A stretch of DNA of 64,000 nt from Pseudomonas donghuensis. GTDB taxonomy: Bacteria; Pseudomonadota; Gammaproteobacteria; Pseudomonadales; Pseudomonadaceae. Location: the NCBI RefSeq assembly GCF_000259195.1, contig NZ_JH650757.1, forward strand, positions 242,472-306,471. Reading direction: 5' to 3'. The notes below the pieces were generated by a model. The model was not told the origin of the DNA, ran no database searches, and worked only from the letters and a program-made list of their open reading frames with translations. Made by a program: the position numbers and the translations under genes. Each line of letters begins with the position of its first letter. Positions within the stretch are counted from its first letter, which is position 1. This document shows, one piece after another, positions 1 through 7,711 of this stretch.

Positions 1-63
1 TGGATAAGCTCGCAACCAACCCCACCCCAAGGCTCATAGTCCCCGAAATGTCGTGAAGAACCC

Positions 64-96
64 AAAAAAGCCCCGCAGCACAGGCTGCGGGGCTTT
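64..96 (-). terminator. Intrinsic terminator of pyk
   Basis: A 12-bp perfect stem (67-78 with 85-96) around a 6-nt loop is followed on the minus strand by a run of T (64-69). It lies 20 nt past the pyk stop codon, so it is the likely rho-independent terminator of that gene. The first 60 bases of the window hold no recognisable gene. Confidence 0.9.
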
Positions 97-115
97 GTTC
101 AGCAGTGTCCGAGCA

Positions 116-1567
116 TCAGACCAGCGAATCACCGACGTGCAGGATCTTCATGCCGTTGGTGCCACCGATGGTGTGGTAGCTGTCGCCTTTGGTCAGGATC
201 GCCCAGTCACCTGGCTCGACCGCGCCGCGCTGCAGCAGCTCGTCGACTGCCGCCTGGCTGACTTTCTCGGCCGGCAGGGCTGCCGGGTCGAACGCTACCG
301 GGTACACACCACGGAACATCGCGGCGCGGGCCAGGGTGGCGCGGTGCGGCGAGAAGGCGTAGATCGGCACCGAAGAACGCAGGCGCGACATGATCAGCGG
401 GGTGTAGCCACTTTCGGTGAGGGCGATGATCGCCTTGACGCCAGGGAAGTGGTTGGCAGTGTACATGGCCGCCAGGGCGATGCTTTCGTCGCAGCGCTCG
501 AAGCGGGTGTGCAGACGGTGGCTGGACTTCTGGCTGGTCGGGTGCTTTTCGGCGCCCAGGCAGATGCGGGCCATGGCCTGTACGGCTTCGATCGGGTAGG
601 CGCCGGCGGCACTTTCGGCCGACAGCATCACCGCGTCGGTGTTGTCCAGCACGGCGTTGGCCACGTCGGAGACTTCGGCACGGGTTGGCATCGGGTTCTG
701 GATCATCGACTCCATCATCTGGGTCGCAACGATCACCGCCTTGTTGTTGCGGCGGGCGTGCTGGATGATCTTCTTCTGGATCGCGATCAGCTCGGCATCG
801 CCGATTTCCACGCCCAGGTCGCCACGGGCAACCATGACCGCGTCACTGGCGGTGATCAGGCCGTCGAGGGTCTCGTCATCGGCGACCGCTTCGGCGCGCT
901 CGATCTTGGCCACCAGCCAGGCGCTGCCGCCGGCTTCGTCGCGCAGGCGACGGGCGTATTCCATGTCGGAGGCATCGCGCGGGAAGGAAACGGCCAGGTA
1001 GTCCAGGTCCATTTCGGCTGCCAGCTTGATGTCGGCCTTGTCTTTTTCGGTCAGGGCCGGAGCAGTCAGGCCGCCGCCGCGACGGTTGATGCCTTTGTGG
1101 TCGGACAGCGGGCCGCCGATCAGTACTTCGCAGTGCAGGGCATCGGCAGTGGCGCTGGTTACGCGCATGACCACGCGGCCGTCGTCGAGCAGCAGTTCGT
1201 CACCGACGCCGCAGTCCTTGACCAGGTCCGGATAGTCGATGCCGACGATTTCCTGGGTGCCTTCGGTCAGCGGGTGGGCGGTGGAGAAGGTGAAGCGGTC
1301 ACCGACCTTGAGCTCGATACGCTTGTTGCTGAACTTGGCGATACGGATCTTCGGCCCTTGCAGGTCGCCGAGCAGCGCCACGTGGCGGCCCAGGCGGGCG
1401 GCGATTTCGCGGATCAGGCGCGCGCGAGCCTTGTGCTCGTCAGGCGTGCCGTGGGAGAAGTTCAGGCGAGCGACATCCAGGCCGGCAAGGATCAGTTGCT
1501 CGATCACTTCCGGCGAGTTGCTGGCGGGGCCAAGGGTGGCGACGATTTTGGTACGGCGGATGGTCAT
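116..1567 (-). CDS. pyk: Pyruvate kinase (PykA type)
   Basis: 483-residue pyruvate kinase, converting phosphoenolpyruvate and ADP to pyruvate and ATP in the cytosol. The family signature with the catalytic lysine is present (AWLVAKIERAEAV, Lys221), followed by the metal/PEP-binding MVARGDLGVEI segment (245-255) and ATQMMESM (281-288). The length is full for the type II/PykA enzyme of pseudomonads. The ATG is preceded by AGGAG at good spacing. It appears monocistronic, with its own terminator at 64-96. Pseudomonads usually carry a second isozyme (PykF) elsewhere; the 483-aa length favours PykA, though symbol assignment rests on memory of the family. Confidence 0.96.
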   Translation of the reverse strand: MTIRRTKIVATLGPASNSPEVIEQLILAGLDVARLNFSHGTPDEHKARARLIREIAARLGRHVALLGDLQGPKIRIAKFSNKRIELKVGDRFTFSTAHPLTEGTQEIVGIDYPDLVKDCGVGDELLLDDGRVVMRVTSATADALHCEVLIGGPLSDHKGINRRGGGLTAPALTEKDKADIKLAAEMDLDYLAVSFPRDASDMEYARRLRDEAGGSAWLVAKIERAEAVADDETLDGLITASDAVMVARGDLGVEIGDAELIAIQKKIIQHARRNNKAVIVATQMMESMIQNPMPTRAEVSDVANAVLDNTDAVMLSAESAAGAYPIEAVQAMARICLGAEKHPTSQKSSHRLHTRFERCDESIALAAMYTANHFPGVKAIIALTESGYTPLIMSRLRSSVPIYAFSPHRATLARAAMFRGVYPVAFDPAALPAEKVSQAAVDELLQRGAVEPGDWAILTKGDSYHTIGGTNGMKILHVGDSLV

Positions 1568-1704
1568 GCACAGACTCCTATAGTGAAGCGCAGCGAAAGG
1601 CTACTCCGGAAAATTGCTGTAGTCATTGTTCCTTTGCACTACCTGCCGGTTAGCGGGGGTGGCGTTTGAACGGGGAGTGCTAACCCCGAGAGCGGCGCCA
1701 ATCC

Positions 1705-1731
1705 TGTGGGAGCTGGCTTGCCAGCGATCGG
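1705..1731. repeat. REP-type repeat
   Basis: TGTGGGAGCTGGCTTGCCAGC followed by GATCGG is the common Pseudomonas REP palindrome. Near-identical copies occur at 23465, 32158 and 53935 in this window. It sits between the divergent pyk and lipoprotein genes. Confidence 0.75.
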
Positions 1732-1792
1732 CCAGCACGGTCTACAGATTTTCCAGCCAAAGCCGATACACTGCTCAATACAGGAGATCCCC

Positions 1793-2179
1793 ATGCGAGC
1801 CTTGATCGTTTTAGCCTTGGCGACCAGCGTCGTCGGCTGCACCCGCTGGTCGATGGACCATCATTTGAACAACGCCTACCGCGCCTATGACCGCGGCAAC
1901 TGCGAGCAGGCGATGCTGGAGCTGTCCCAGGTCGAGCGCACCAGCCGTGCCCGACCGTTCATCCAGCCGGAAGTGTCGCTGCTGCGTGGCCAGTGCCTGG
2001 AGCGGCAGAAGCTGTTCGTCGATGCGGCGCAGACCTACCAGTTCATTCTCCAGCGCTACCCGCAGAGCGAATATGCCTTCCGTGCCCGCGCGCGGCTGCA
2101 GACCCTCGAGCAACTGGGCCACTACCGCACTGGCGAAGCCGCGATTGCCCGACCGGCAACGACCACGCCTTGGCGTTAA
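1793..2179 (+). CDS. Small TPR-like lipoprotein
   Basis: 128-residue predicted lipoprotein. A short hydrophobic leader ends in VVGC (Cys16), a plausible lipobox, and the rest has a tetratricopeptide character (NAYRAYDRGNCEQAMLELSQ, then FVDAAQTYQFILQRYPQSEYAFRARARLQ). The ATG at 1793 is chosen because it follows CAGGAG and starts the leader; upstream in-frame starts have no ribosome site. TPR lipoproteins of this size commonly act as outer-membrane scaffolds, but nothing here fixes a partner. It is transcribed away from pyk and is followed by the PilZ gene after 126 nt. Confidence 0.75.
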   Translation: MRALIVLALATSVVGCTRWSMDHHLNNAYRAYDRGNCEQAMLELSQVERTSRARPFIQPEVSLLRGQCLERQKLFVDAAQTYQFILQRYPQSEYAFRARARLQTLEQLGHYRTGEAAIARPATTTPWR

Positions 2180-2305
2180 TACTAAAGTCAGCAAGTCTGA
2201 TTGTGACGTGCGGGTCAGGGTGCGCTAATCTTGTTGCTGAGATGAATGAAAAACAGCAGCTCTAGCGCGGCCCTGCTAAAAGGGTCTTCGACAGCGATCC
2301 CGACC

Positions 2306-2665
2306 ATGTTTGACGAGCGCCGCATCGAGCGTCACCAGCTCCCTTATTTTCTCAAAGTCTTCAACCGCTTCACCGACCAGCCCATCGGCTACCTGGGCAA
2401 TGTGTCGGAAGACGGCCTGATGCTGATCAGCCAGTTGCCGATGCTGGTCGGCCCGGATTTCGAGTTGCAACTCAAAGTTCCGGGCCGCGATGGCGCCGTG
2501 CACCCGATCAACCTCACCGCCAGTTGCCTGTGGAGCCATGAAGACCAGACGCCCGGGCATTACGACTCGGGCTTCATGCTGTTGCAGGCACCACGTGACT
2601 ACGAGCTGTTGGTGCGCGCCCTGCGCAACTATTTCAGCTTCCATCCATTGAACGCCTCGGCCTGA
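2306..2665 (+). CDS. PilZ-domain protein
   Basis: 119-residue single-domain PilZ protein. Both halves of the c-di-GMP binding consensus are visible: RRIER (RxxxR) at the N terminus and NVSEDG (NxSxxG) about 35 residues later. The ATG at 2306 gives a protein that begins just before the RxxxR motif; an upstream in-frame ATG at 2246 would add an unconserved Ser-rich leader and is less likely. Expected to be a cytosolic c-di-GMP effector; its target cannot be read from the context. No enzymatic domain is attached. Confidence 0.85.
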   Translation: MFDERRIERHQLPYFLKVFNRFTDQPIGYLGNVSEDGLMLISQLPMLVGPDFELQLKVPGRDGAVHPINLTASCLWSHEDQTPGHYDSGFMLLQAPRDYELLVRALRNYFSFHPLNASA

Positions 2666-2726
2666 CACTGGCCCTGGCGGGCTGCTGGCCCTAGACTCTG
2701 GTCGATCTTCTGTTCAGGACGACCCC

Positions 2727-4157
2727 GTGAGCTCCAGCATTTTCTGGCACGACTACGAAACCACCGGCATCAACCCGCGCAACGACCGGCCCTTGCAGGT
2801 TGCCGGGGTGCGCACCGACCTCGAGCTCAATGAGATCGAGGCGCCGATCAACTTCTATTGCCAGCCCAGCGACGACATCCTGCCGCACCCCAAGGCTTGC
2901 CTGGTCACCGGCATCACCCCGCAGCAACTGGCCAGCCAGGGCTTGAGCGAAGCCGAGTTCATGACCCGGGTACATGCCGAACTGGCACGTCCGGGCACCT
3001 GTGGCGCCGGCTACAACAGCCTGCGCTTCGATGATGAAGTCACTCGTTACAGCCTGTATCGCAACTTCTTTGATCCTTACGCCCGCGAGGGGCGGGGCGC
3101 CACCAGCCGCTGGGACCTGATCGACATCGTCCGCGCCGCCTATGCTCTGCGCCCGGACGGGATTGAATGGCCGCAACAGGACGGGCGCACCAGTTTGCGC
3201 CTGGAGTTGCTCACCGCCGCCAACGGCATCGACCATGGTCAGGCACACGAAGCGTTGTCGGACGTGCGCGCGACAATTGCACTTGCGCGATTGATCCGAC
3301 AGAAACAACCCAAGCTCTATGACTGGTTGTTTCAACTGCGCAGCAAGCAGAAAGTCCTCGACCAGATTCGATTGTTACAGCCGCTGGTGCATATTTCCGG
3401 TCGTTTTTCGGCGGCACGTAATTATCTGGGGGTGGTATTACCCCTGGCCTGGCATCCGCGTAATCGCAATGCCTTGATCGTCTGTGACCTGCATCTGGAT
3501 GCGCAGCCCTTGATCGATGAGGATGCTGATTCACTGCGTCAGCGTTTATACACACGTCGCGAGGAAATGCCTGACGGACAATTGCCGGTACCGCTGAAAT
3601 TAATCCACATCAATCGCTGCCCGGTAGTCGCCCCCTTAAGTGTATTGCGTGGGGAAGATCAGCAGCGGCTGGAACTGGATATGTCTGTTTATCAGGCGCG
3701 CGCTGCCAGCCTGATTGCCACGGCAGGGCAATGGCAAGACAAATTGCCAGTAATCTACAGCGCCGAGGAGTTTGCCCCCAGCGAAGATCCGGAACAGCAG
3801 TTGTATGATGGCTTTCTTGGCGACCGTGATCGTCGGTTATGCGAGCAAGTGCGCAGTGTCGATCCACAGCAGTTGGGGCAGGGCCAGTGGATGTTTGATG
3901 ATGAACGTTTACCGGAACTGTTGTTTCGCTATCGTGCGCGTAATTTCAACGAAACCTTGAATGCCGAGGAGCGCCAGCGCTGGCAGACCTTTTGCCAGCA
4001 ACGCCTGAGTGATCCGTTGATGGGGGCACCCAATACCCTCGGTGATTTCGAGCGGGCCTTGCAGGACTGTTGGGCAGAGGCCGATGCCCAGCAGCAGGCG
4101 CTGCTTGGTCAGTGGCGCAGCCATGTGCAGGCATTGAAGTTGCAATTGGGAATGTAA
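2727..4157 (+). CDS. sbcB: Exodeoxyribonuclease I
   Basis: 476-residue ExoI, a 3'-5' exonuclease on single-stranded DNA used in recombination and mismatch repair. The DEDD fold begins at once with FWHDYETTGINP (Asp9, Glu11 as first metal ligands); the third exonuclease motif is AHEALSDVRATIALARLI near residue 180. The C-terminal half corresponds to the SH3-like and helical domains of ExoI, and the length matches the E. coli enzyme. The start codon is GTG. Base composition is slightly more AT-rich in the 3' half than in the flanking genes, without any sign of a break. A strong bidirectional terminator follows. Confidence 0.96.
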   Translation: MSSSIFWHDYETTGINPRNDRPLQVAGVRTDLELNEIEAPINFYCQPSDDILPHPKACLVTGITPQQLASQGLSEAEFMTRVHAELARPGTCGAGYNSLRFDDEVTRYSLYRNFFDPYAREGRGATSRWDLIDIVRAAYALRPDGIEWPQQDGRTSLRLELLTAANGIDHGQAHEALSDVRATIALARLIRQKQPKLYDWLFQLRSKQKVLDQIRLLQPLVHISGRFSAARNYLGVVLPLAWHPRNRNALIVCDLHLDAQPLIDEDADSLRQRLYTRREEMPDGQLPVPLKLIHINRCPVVAPLSVLRGEDQQRLELDMSVYQARAASLIATAGQWQDKLPVIYSAEEFAPSEDPEQQLYDGFLGDRDRRLCEQVRSVDPQQLGQGQWMFDDERLPELLFRYRARNFNETLNAEERQRWQTFCQQRLSDPLMGAPNTLGDFERALQDCWAEADAQQQALLGQWRSHVQALKLQLGM

Positions 4158-4172
4158 GCAATCGTTGAAAAT

Positions 4173-4202
4173 AAAAAACGCCAGCTAAGCTGGCGTTTTT
4201 TT
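4173..4202. terminator. Bidirectional terminator
   Basis: A 7-bp GC stem (4179-4185 with 4189-4195) with a TAA loop is extended by A-T pairs and flanked by A and T runs on either side, so it can end both sbcB (plus) and the convergent mvaT-like gene (minus). Confidence 0.93.
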
Positions 4203-4233
4203 AGCGAGTAACACAAGGTTACCAGCGGGCCAA

Positions 4234-4611
4234 TTAACCCAGCAGGGTTGCCCAGCCTTCAACCACATCGCCACCCCATTTGGCTTTCCATTCTTTCAGG
4301 GTTTTGTGGTTGCCGCCTTTGGTTTCGATGACTTCGCCGTTGTGCGGGTTTTTGTATTGCTTGACCTTGCGCGCACGCTTGGTGCCGGTGGTTTTTACTG
4401 CGCCGCGTGGGGCTTTGCTCAGTTTGGCTTCTGGATCCAGCAGCGCAATGATGTCACGCAGGGACTTCGAATATTCGCCCATCAGTGCGCGCAGTTTGCC
4501 TTCGAACTCAAGCTCGGTTTTCAGCTTGTCGTCTTGCGACAGGTTCTGCAAACGCGCCTGCAGTTCTTTGATGGCTTCTTCGGTGGCGCGATATTCGTTG
4601 ATCAGGGACAT
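4234..4611 (-). CDS. MvaT/TurA-family H-NS-like silencer
   Basis: 125-residue member of the MvaT family, the Pseudomonas functional equivalents of H-NS. The N-terminal coiled coil (roughly 1-60) drives oligomerisation; the C-terminal DNA-binding part contains the QYKNPHNGEVIETKGGNHKT segment, including the GGN loop (99-101) that reads the AT-rich minor groove. Start at 4611 is set by AAGGAACG just upstream; an in-frame extension to 4680 lacks a ribosome site. It is the likely orthologue of P. putida TurA by neighbourhood (next to purU and sbcB), but several MvaT paralogues exist per genome, so the symbol is left blank. Confidence 0.93.
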   Translation of the reverse strand: MSLINEYRATEEAIKELQARLQNLSQDDKLKTELEFEGKLRALMGEYSKSLRDIIALLDPEAKLSKAPRGAVKTTGTKRARKVKQYKNPHNGEVIETKGGNHKTLKEWKAKWGGDVVEGWATLLG

Positions 4612-4925
4612 GAGGCGTTCCTTGGAAATGAAGGTTTTCTGAGAGACAGTGCGGCAATAATAATCAGACGTCCTCGCCAAGTAAACATTAAAACAGGCAA
4701 TTAGCTCAAGGAGTTGTTAATCACGGCGATAGATTAGGTTAAGAAAAATTTACAAACTAATACGCTGCTTCAAAAGTTAACTTAAATCTGTGCCCGGTGC
4801 TGCGCCGGCGCCGGCCGCCTGCAGCGACGGCGGGTCAGTCGGCGGGCCGCCAGCAATGAGTACTGCAGTTTTGCCGGGCACTCGCTAGAATGTGCGCCTT
4901 TGCGAAAGTTTCTGGAGTCCACTTC
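4612..4925. other. Divergent promoter region of the MvaT-like gene and purU
   Basis: 314 nt without a gene. The 4670-4790 half is markedly AT-rich for this genome and probably holds the silencer gene's promoter; AT-rich DNA is also the preferred target of MvaT proteins, so autoregulation is plausible. The 4795-4860 half is GC-rich with CGCCGGCG-type short palindromes. No RNA gene or further ORF was recognised. Confidence 0.5.
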
Positions 4926-5777
4926 ATGCGCACCTACCGGCTGGTGATTGCCTGCCCCGACCGCGTTGGCATTGTCGCCAAAGTCAGTAATTTCCTGGCG
5001 TCCAACAACGGCTGGATCAACGAAGCCAACCATCACTCCGATGAGCAGAGCGGCTGGTTCTTCATGCGTCACGAAATCCGCGCCGAGACCCTGCCGTTTG
5101 GCATCGAGGCGTTCCGCGAAGCCTTCGCACCGATCGCCGAAGAGTTCTCGATGGTCTGGCGTATCACCGATACCGACCAGAAGAAGCGTGTGGTGCTGAT
5201 GGCCAGCCGTGAGTCCCATTGCCTGGCCGACCTGCTGCACCGCTGGCACGCCAAAGAGCTCGACTGCGACATTCCCTGCGTGATCTCCAACCATGACGAC
5301 CTGCGCAGCATGGTCGAGTGGCACGGCATCCCGTTCTTCCATGTCCCGGTCGACCCGCAGGACAAACAACCGGCTTTTGCCGAGGTCTCGCGCCTGGTCA
5401 AGGCGCACGGTGCCGATGTCGTGGTGCTGGCGCGCTACATGCAGATCCTGCCGCCACAGCTGTGCCAGGAGTACGCTCAGCAGGTGATCAACATCCACCA
5501 CAGCTTCCTGCCATCGTTTGTCGGCGCCAAGCCGTACCACCAGGCTTCGCTGCGTGGGGTCAAGCTGATCGGCGCTACCTGCCACTACGTCACCGAAGAA
5601 CTCGATGCCGGCCCGATCATCGAGCAGGACGTGGTCCGTGTCAGCCATAGCGACAGCATCGAAGACATGGTCCGCTTCGGCCGTGATGTCGAGAAGATGG
5701 TCCTGGCCCGTGGCCTGCGCTACCACCTGGAAGACCGCGTGCTGGTGCACGGCAACAAGACCGTGGTGTTCAACTAA
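4926..5777 (+). CDS. purU: Formyltetrahydrofolate deformylase
   Basis: 283-residue PurU, which hydrolyses 10-formyl-THF to THF and formate, balancing one-carbon pools. An N-terminal ACT domain (about 4-80) precedes a formyltransferase-like catalytic domain (about 88-283). Catalytic residues typical of the family are visible: Asn189-His191 in NIHHSFLPSFVG and Asp228 in ELDAGPI. Start at MRTYR follows GGAG. Pseudomonads often have several purU copies, so this may be one paralogue. A 57-aa ORF follows after 23 nt. Confidence 0.94.
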   Translation: MRTYRLVIACPDRVGIVAKVSNFLASNNGWINEANHHSDEQSGWFFMRHEIRAETLPFGIEAFREAFAPIAEEFSMVWRITDTDQKKRVVLMASRESHCLADLLHRWHAKELDCDIPCVISNHDDLRSMVEWHGIPFFHVPVDPQDKQPAFAEVSRLVKAHGADVVVLARYMQILPPQLCQEYAQQVINIHHSFLPSFVGAKPYHQASLRGVKLIGATCHYVTEELDAGPIIEQDVVRVSHSDSIEDMVRFGRDVEKMVLARGLRYHLEDRVLVHGNKTVVFN

Positions 5778-5800
5778 GCGTCAGTGCAGGAGGTTGCTCC

Positions 5801-5974
5801 ATGGCCGATCCCCTCGACAAGGCAACCTCCAAGGCCCCGCCAACCCTCGGCGAGGGCTGCCTGAGCCGCTACGACCCGGATGCGCTGGACAGCGACGATG
5901 GCACCGATTTTCCGGGTGCCGCCGAGCTCTGGGAGCAGCTCAAGCCGGTTAGCGACGACCCCGCGCCTGGCTGA
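5801..5974 (+). CDS. 57-residue protein of unknown function
   Basis: An intact 58-codon frame (MADPLDK...SDDPAPG) opens 23 nt after purU behind a strong GCAGGAGG ribosome site. It is acidic, Pro- and Asp-rich (for example RYDPDALDSDDGTDFPG) and ends in WEQLKPVSDDPAPG; no domain is recognisable. Its 3' end overlaps the convergent flippase-like gene by 26 nt. The ribosome site, tight spacing and coding-like third-position GC argue that it is translated with purU; it is short enough to be skipped by length filters. No function is proposed. Confidence 0.65.
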   Translation: MADPLDKATSKAPPTLGEGCLSRYDPDALDSDDGTDFPGAAELWEQLKPVSDDPAPG

Positions 5975-6953
5975 GCCGCAAGCGCTCCAGCAGCGGCCGG
6001 CCCAACAGGCAGAGAAACACCGGGCCACCGGCGAGCAGATAGAAGTAATAGGTCACCAACCGCCAGATCAGGATTGCCGCCGCCGCCGTGGAGGTCCCCA
6101 CCAACGGTGAAAGCAACGCGGCCGAGGTCATCTCGGCGGCCCCCGCGCCCCCCGGCAGCAGGCTGAACTGCCCCGCGCTGAGCGACAGCATCTGCACCAG
6201 AAAGCTCGGTATCCACTGCAAGTCGACGCCCAGCCCGCGCAGCGCCAGGTACAGCACGCTGTAACGTAATCCCCAATGCACGCAAGTCAGGGCAAACACC
6301 AGCGCCAGGGTGCGTTTGGGCAGGCGCCAGGTGTCGCCGAAGGCACGAAAGAAGTGCAGCAGCTTGCGCGTCCAGCGCCGGCGTCTCTGGGCGGGCACCT
6401 TGAGCCTGCGCAGCAGCCGGCCATTGAGGCGCAGCAGCGTGCGGCGGTAGCACATCAGCCCGAGCAAAGCGCCGCAGGCTGTGAACATCAACAGCGCACT
6501 GGCGAGCAACATGCCTTCCAGGCTGCGGTTGAGGCTGTGGAACAGTGCGTAGCCGGCGATCCCCAGCATGGCGCAGAAAAAGAACAGCAAGTCGTTGAGC
6601 TGGTCGGCGGCGAACGCCGCGCTGCTGCGCGCAGGGCCAATGCGCTCGCGGGCCAGCAAGGCCATCAGGGCCAGCGGCCCGCCGCTGCCGCCAGGCGTGG
6701 TGCAAATGGCAAATTCAGTGGCCATGATCACCCCCAGGCTGCGCAAGCGCCCCAGCGCCGCGCCCTGGCTGCCGAGCAGCAAACGCAGGCGGATGGCATT
6801 GATGATCCAGCACAGCACGATCATCGCGAACAGGCCAAGCAGCAACGGTGGCGCGAAGCCACGCAGACGCGGCACCAGTTCGCTGCCGCCCAGCAAGGTC
6901 GGCACCAGCACTGCCATGATCAGCGCCAGGAGCAGCCAGAGCAGGCGGTTCAC
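5949..6953 (-). CDS. Flippase-like (LPG synthase TM / UPF0104) membrane protein
   Basis: 334-residue integral membrane protein with 7-9 hydrophobic segments and the hallmark CTTPGGSGG and LLPGGAGAAE loops of the lysylphosphatidylglycerol-synthase transmembrane (AglD/UPF0104) family. It lacks the soluble aminoacyl-transferase domain of MprF, so a lipid-flipping or lipid-glycan role is more likely than lysinylation. The start is GTG, inside a GTGA overlap with the stop of the upstream deacetylase gene. Last of three coupled genes (glycosyltransferase, deacetylase, this gene), which suggests a shared envelope pathway; the substrate is unknown. Confidence 0.82.
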   Translation of the reverse strand: MNRLLWLLLALIMAVLVPTLLGGSELVPRLRGFAPPLLLGLFAMIVLCWIINAIRLRLLLGSQGAALGRLRSLGVIMATEFAICTTPGGSGGPLALMALLARERIGPARSSAAFAADQLNDLLFFFCAMLGIAGYALFHSLNRSLEGMLLASALLMFTACGALLGLMCYRRTLLRLNGRLLRRLKVPAQRRRRWTRKLLHFFRAFGDTWRLPKRTLALVFALTCVHWGLRYSVLYLALRGLGVDLQWIPSFLVQMLSLSAGQFSLLPGGAGAAEMTSAALLSPLVGTSTAAAAILIWRLVTYYFYLLAGGPVFLCLLGRPLLERLRLSQARGRR

Positions 6954-7711
6954 CGGCCGTGCCTGCTGGCCAGCCAGGCGGACTTGGTCATCGGCTCGCG
7001 GCCCTGGCGCAGCAGGCGTTTCAAGGTCTGTAGCCAGTAACGGCGGGACAAGCCATGGCGCATGTCCACCGGGTGCAGGCCCAGGCGTATGACCGGGGCA
7101 TTGCCCAGGCGCGCTTCACGTACATCGCAGAGCACTTTCGACAGGCCGCGCCGCCAGCTGCTGCGGGCACTCCAGACCAGACCAGGCGCCGGGAGCGGGG
7201 TGAAGTCGGGTAGTCGGTAGAGGTGCTGTGGATCGCTGGTGTAACTCAATGGCAGGCTGCACAGTGCCTGACGGGTGCCGTCGCTCATCAGCCAGGCCGG
7301 GGCGACGAAACCTGACAGCGGCCAGGCATAACGCTGGAACAGCGCGATGCCGGCTTCCAGGCGCTCGCGGGCCTGGGCCTGGTCAAGGCAGTAGAACTCA
7401 CCTTCCCGGGTGTAGATCCGGCGCATGAAGTAGTCCCGTGGCGAACGCGGCGGCGGGCTGTCATCAAGGTGAAAATAGCCATGCAGTGCCATCTCGTCGC
7501 CACGCTGCAGGCGCCGTTCGAGCATCAGGCGAAAGCCGGGCGCCTGCTCCAGGGCGTTGCGCTTGTGAAAGTCCGGCACCACCAGCCAGGTCATGGGGAT
7601 ATCGCCCAGGGCATCCACCGCTTCGACGAAGGGTTGGTAGTCAGGCCAGGTTTGCGGCGCAACATCATGCAGCACCAGCAGCAGGCTTGGTCGATCGGTG
7701 TACTCAGGCAT
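6950..7711 (-). CDS. DUF2334 polysaccharide deacetylase-like protein
   Basis: 253-residue protein of the DUF2334/NodB-like group. LLVLHDVAPQTWPDY at the N terminus supplies the conserved Asp, MALHGYFH the metal-site His pair, and VAPAWLMSDGTRQAL and RLGLHPVDMR further conserved blocks. No signal peptide is apparent, so it probably acts in the cytosol on a sugar or lipid-linked sugar. The start at 7711 lies inside the end of the upstream glycosyltransferase gene (8-nt overlap), indicating translational coupling; longer upstream extensions lie within that gene and are not supported. Predicted N-deacetylase, substrate unknown. Confidence 0.8.
   Translation of the reverse strand: MPEYTDRPSLLLVLHDVAPQTWPDYQPFVEAVDALGDIPMTWLVVPDFHKRNALEQAPGFRLMLERRLQRGDEMALHGYFHLDDSPPPRSPRDYFMRRIYTREGEFYCLDQAQARERLEAGIALFQRYAWPLSGFVAPAWLMSDGTRQALCSLPLSYTSDPQHLYRLPDFTPLPAPGLVWSARSSWRRGLSKVLCDVREARLGNAPVIRLGLHPVDMRHGLSRRYWLQTLKRLLRQGREPMTKSAWLASRHGR

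Noticed and set aside
53-1669. A 538-codon open frame antisense to pyruvate kinase
   Set aside because: It is a GC-rich shadow of pyk with no ribosome site or family match; the minus-strand pyk frame contains all pyruvate kinase motifs.
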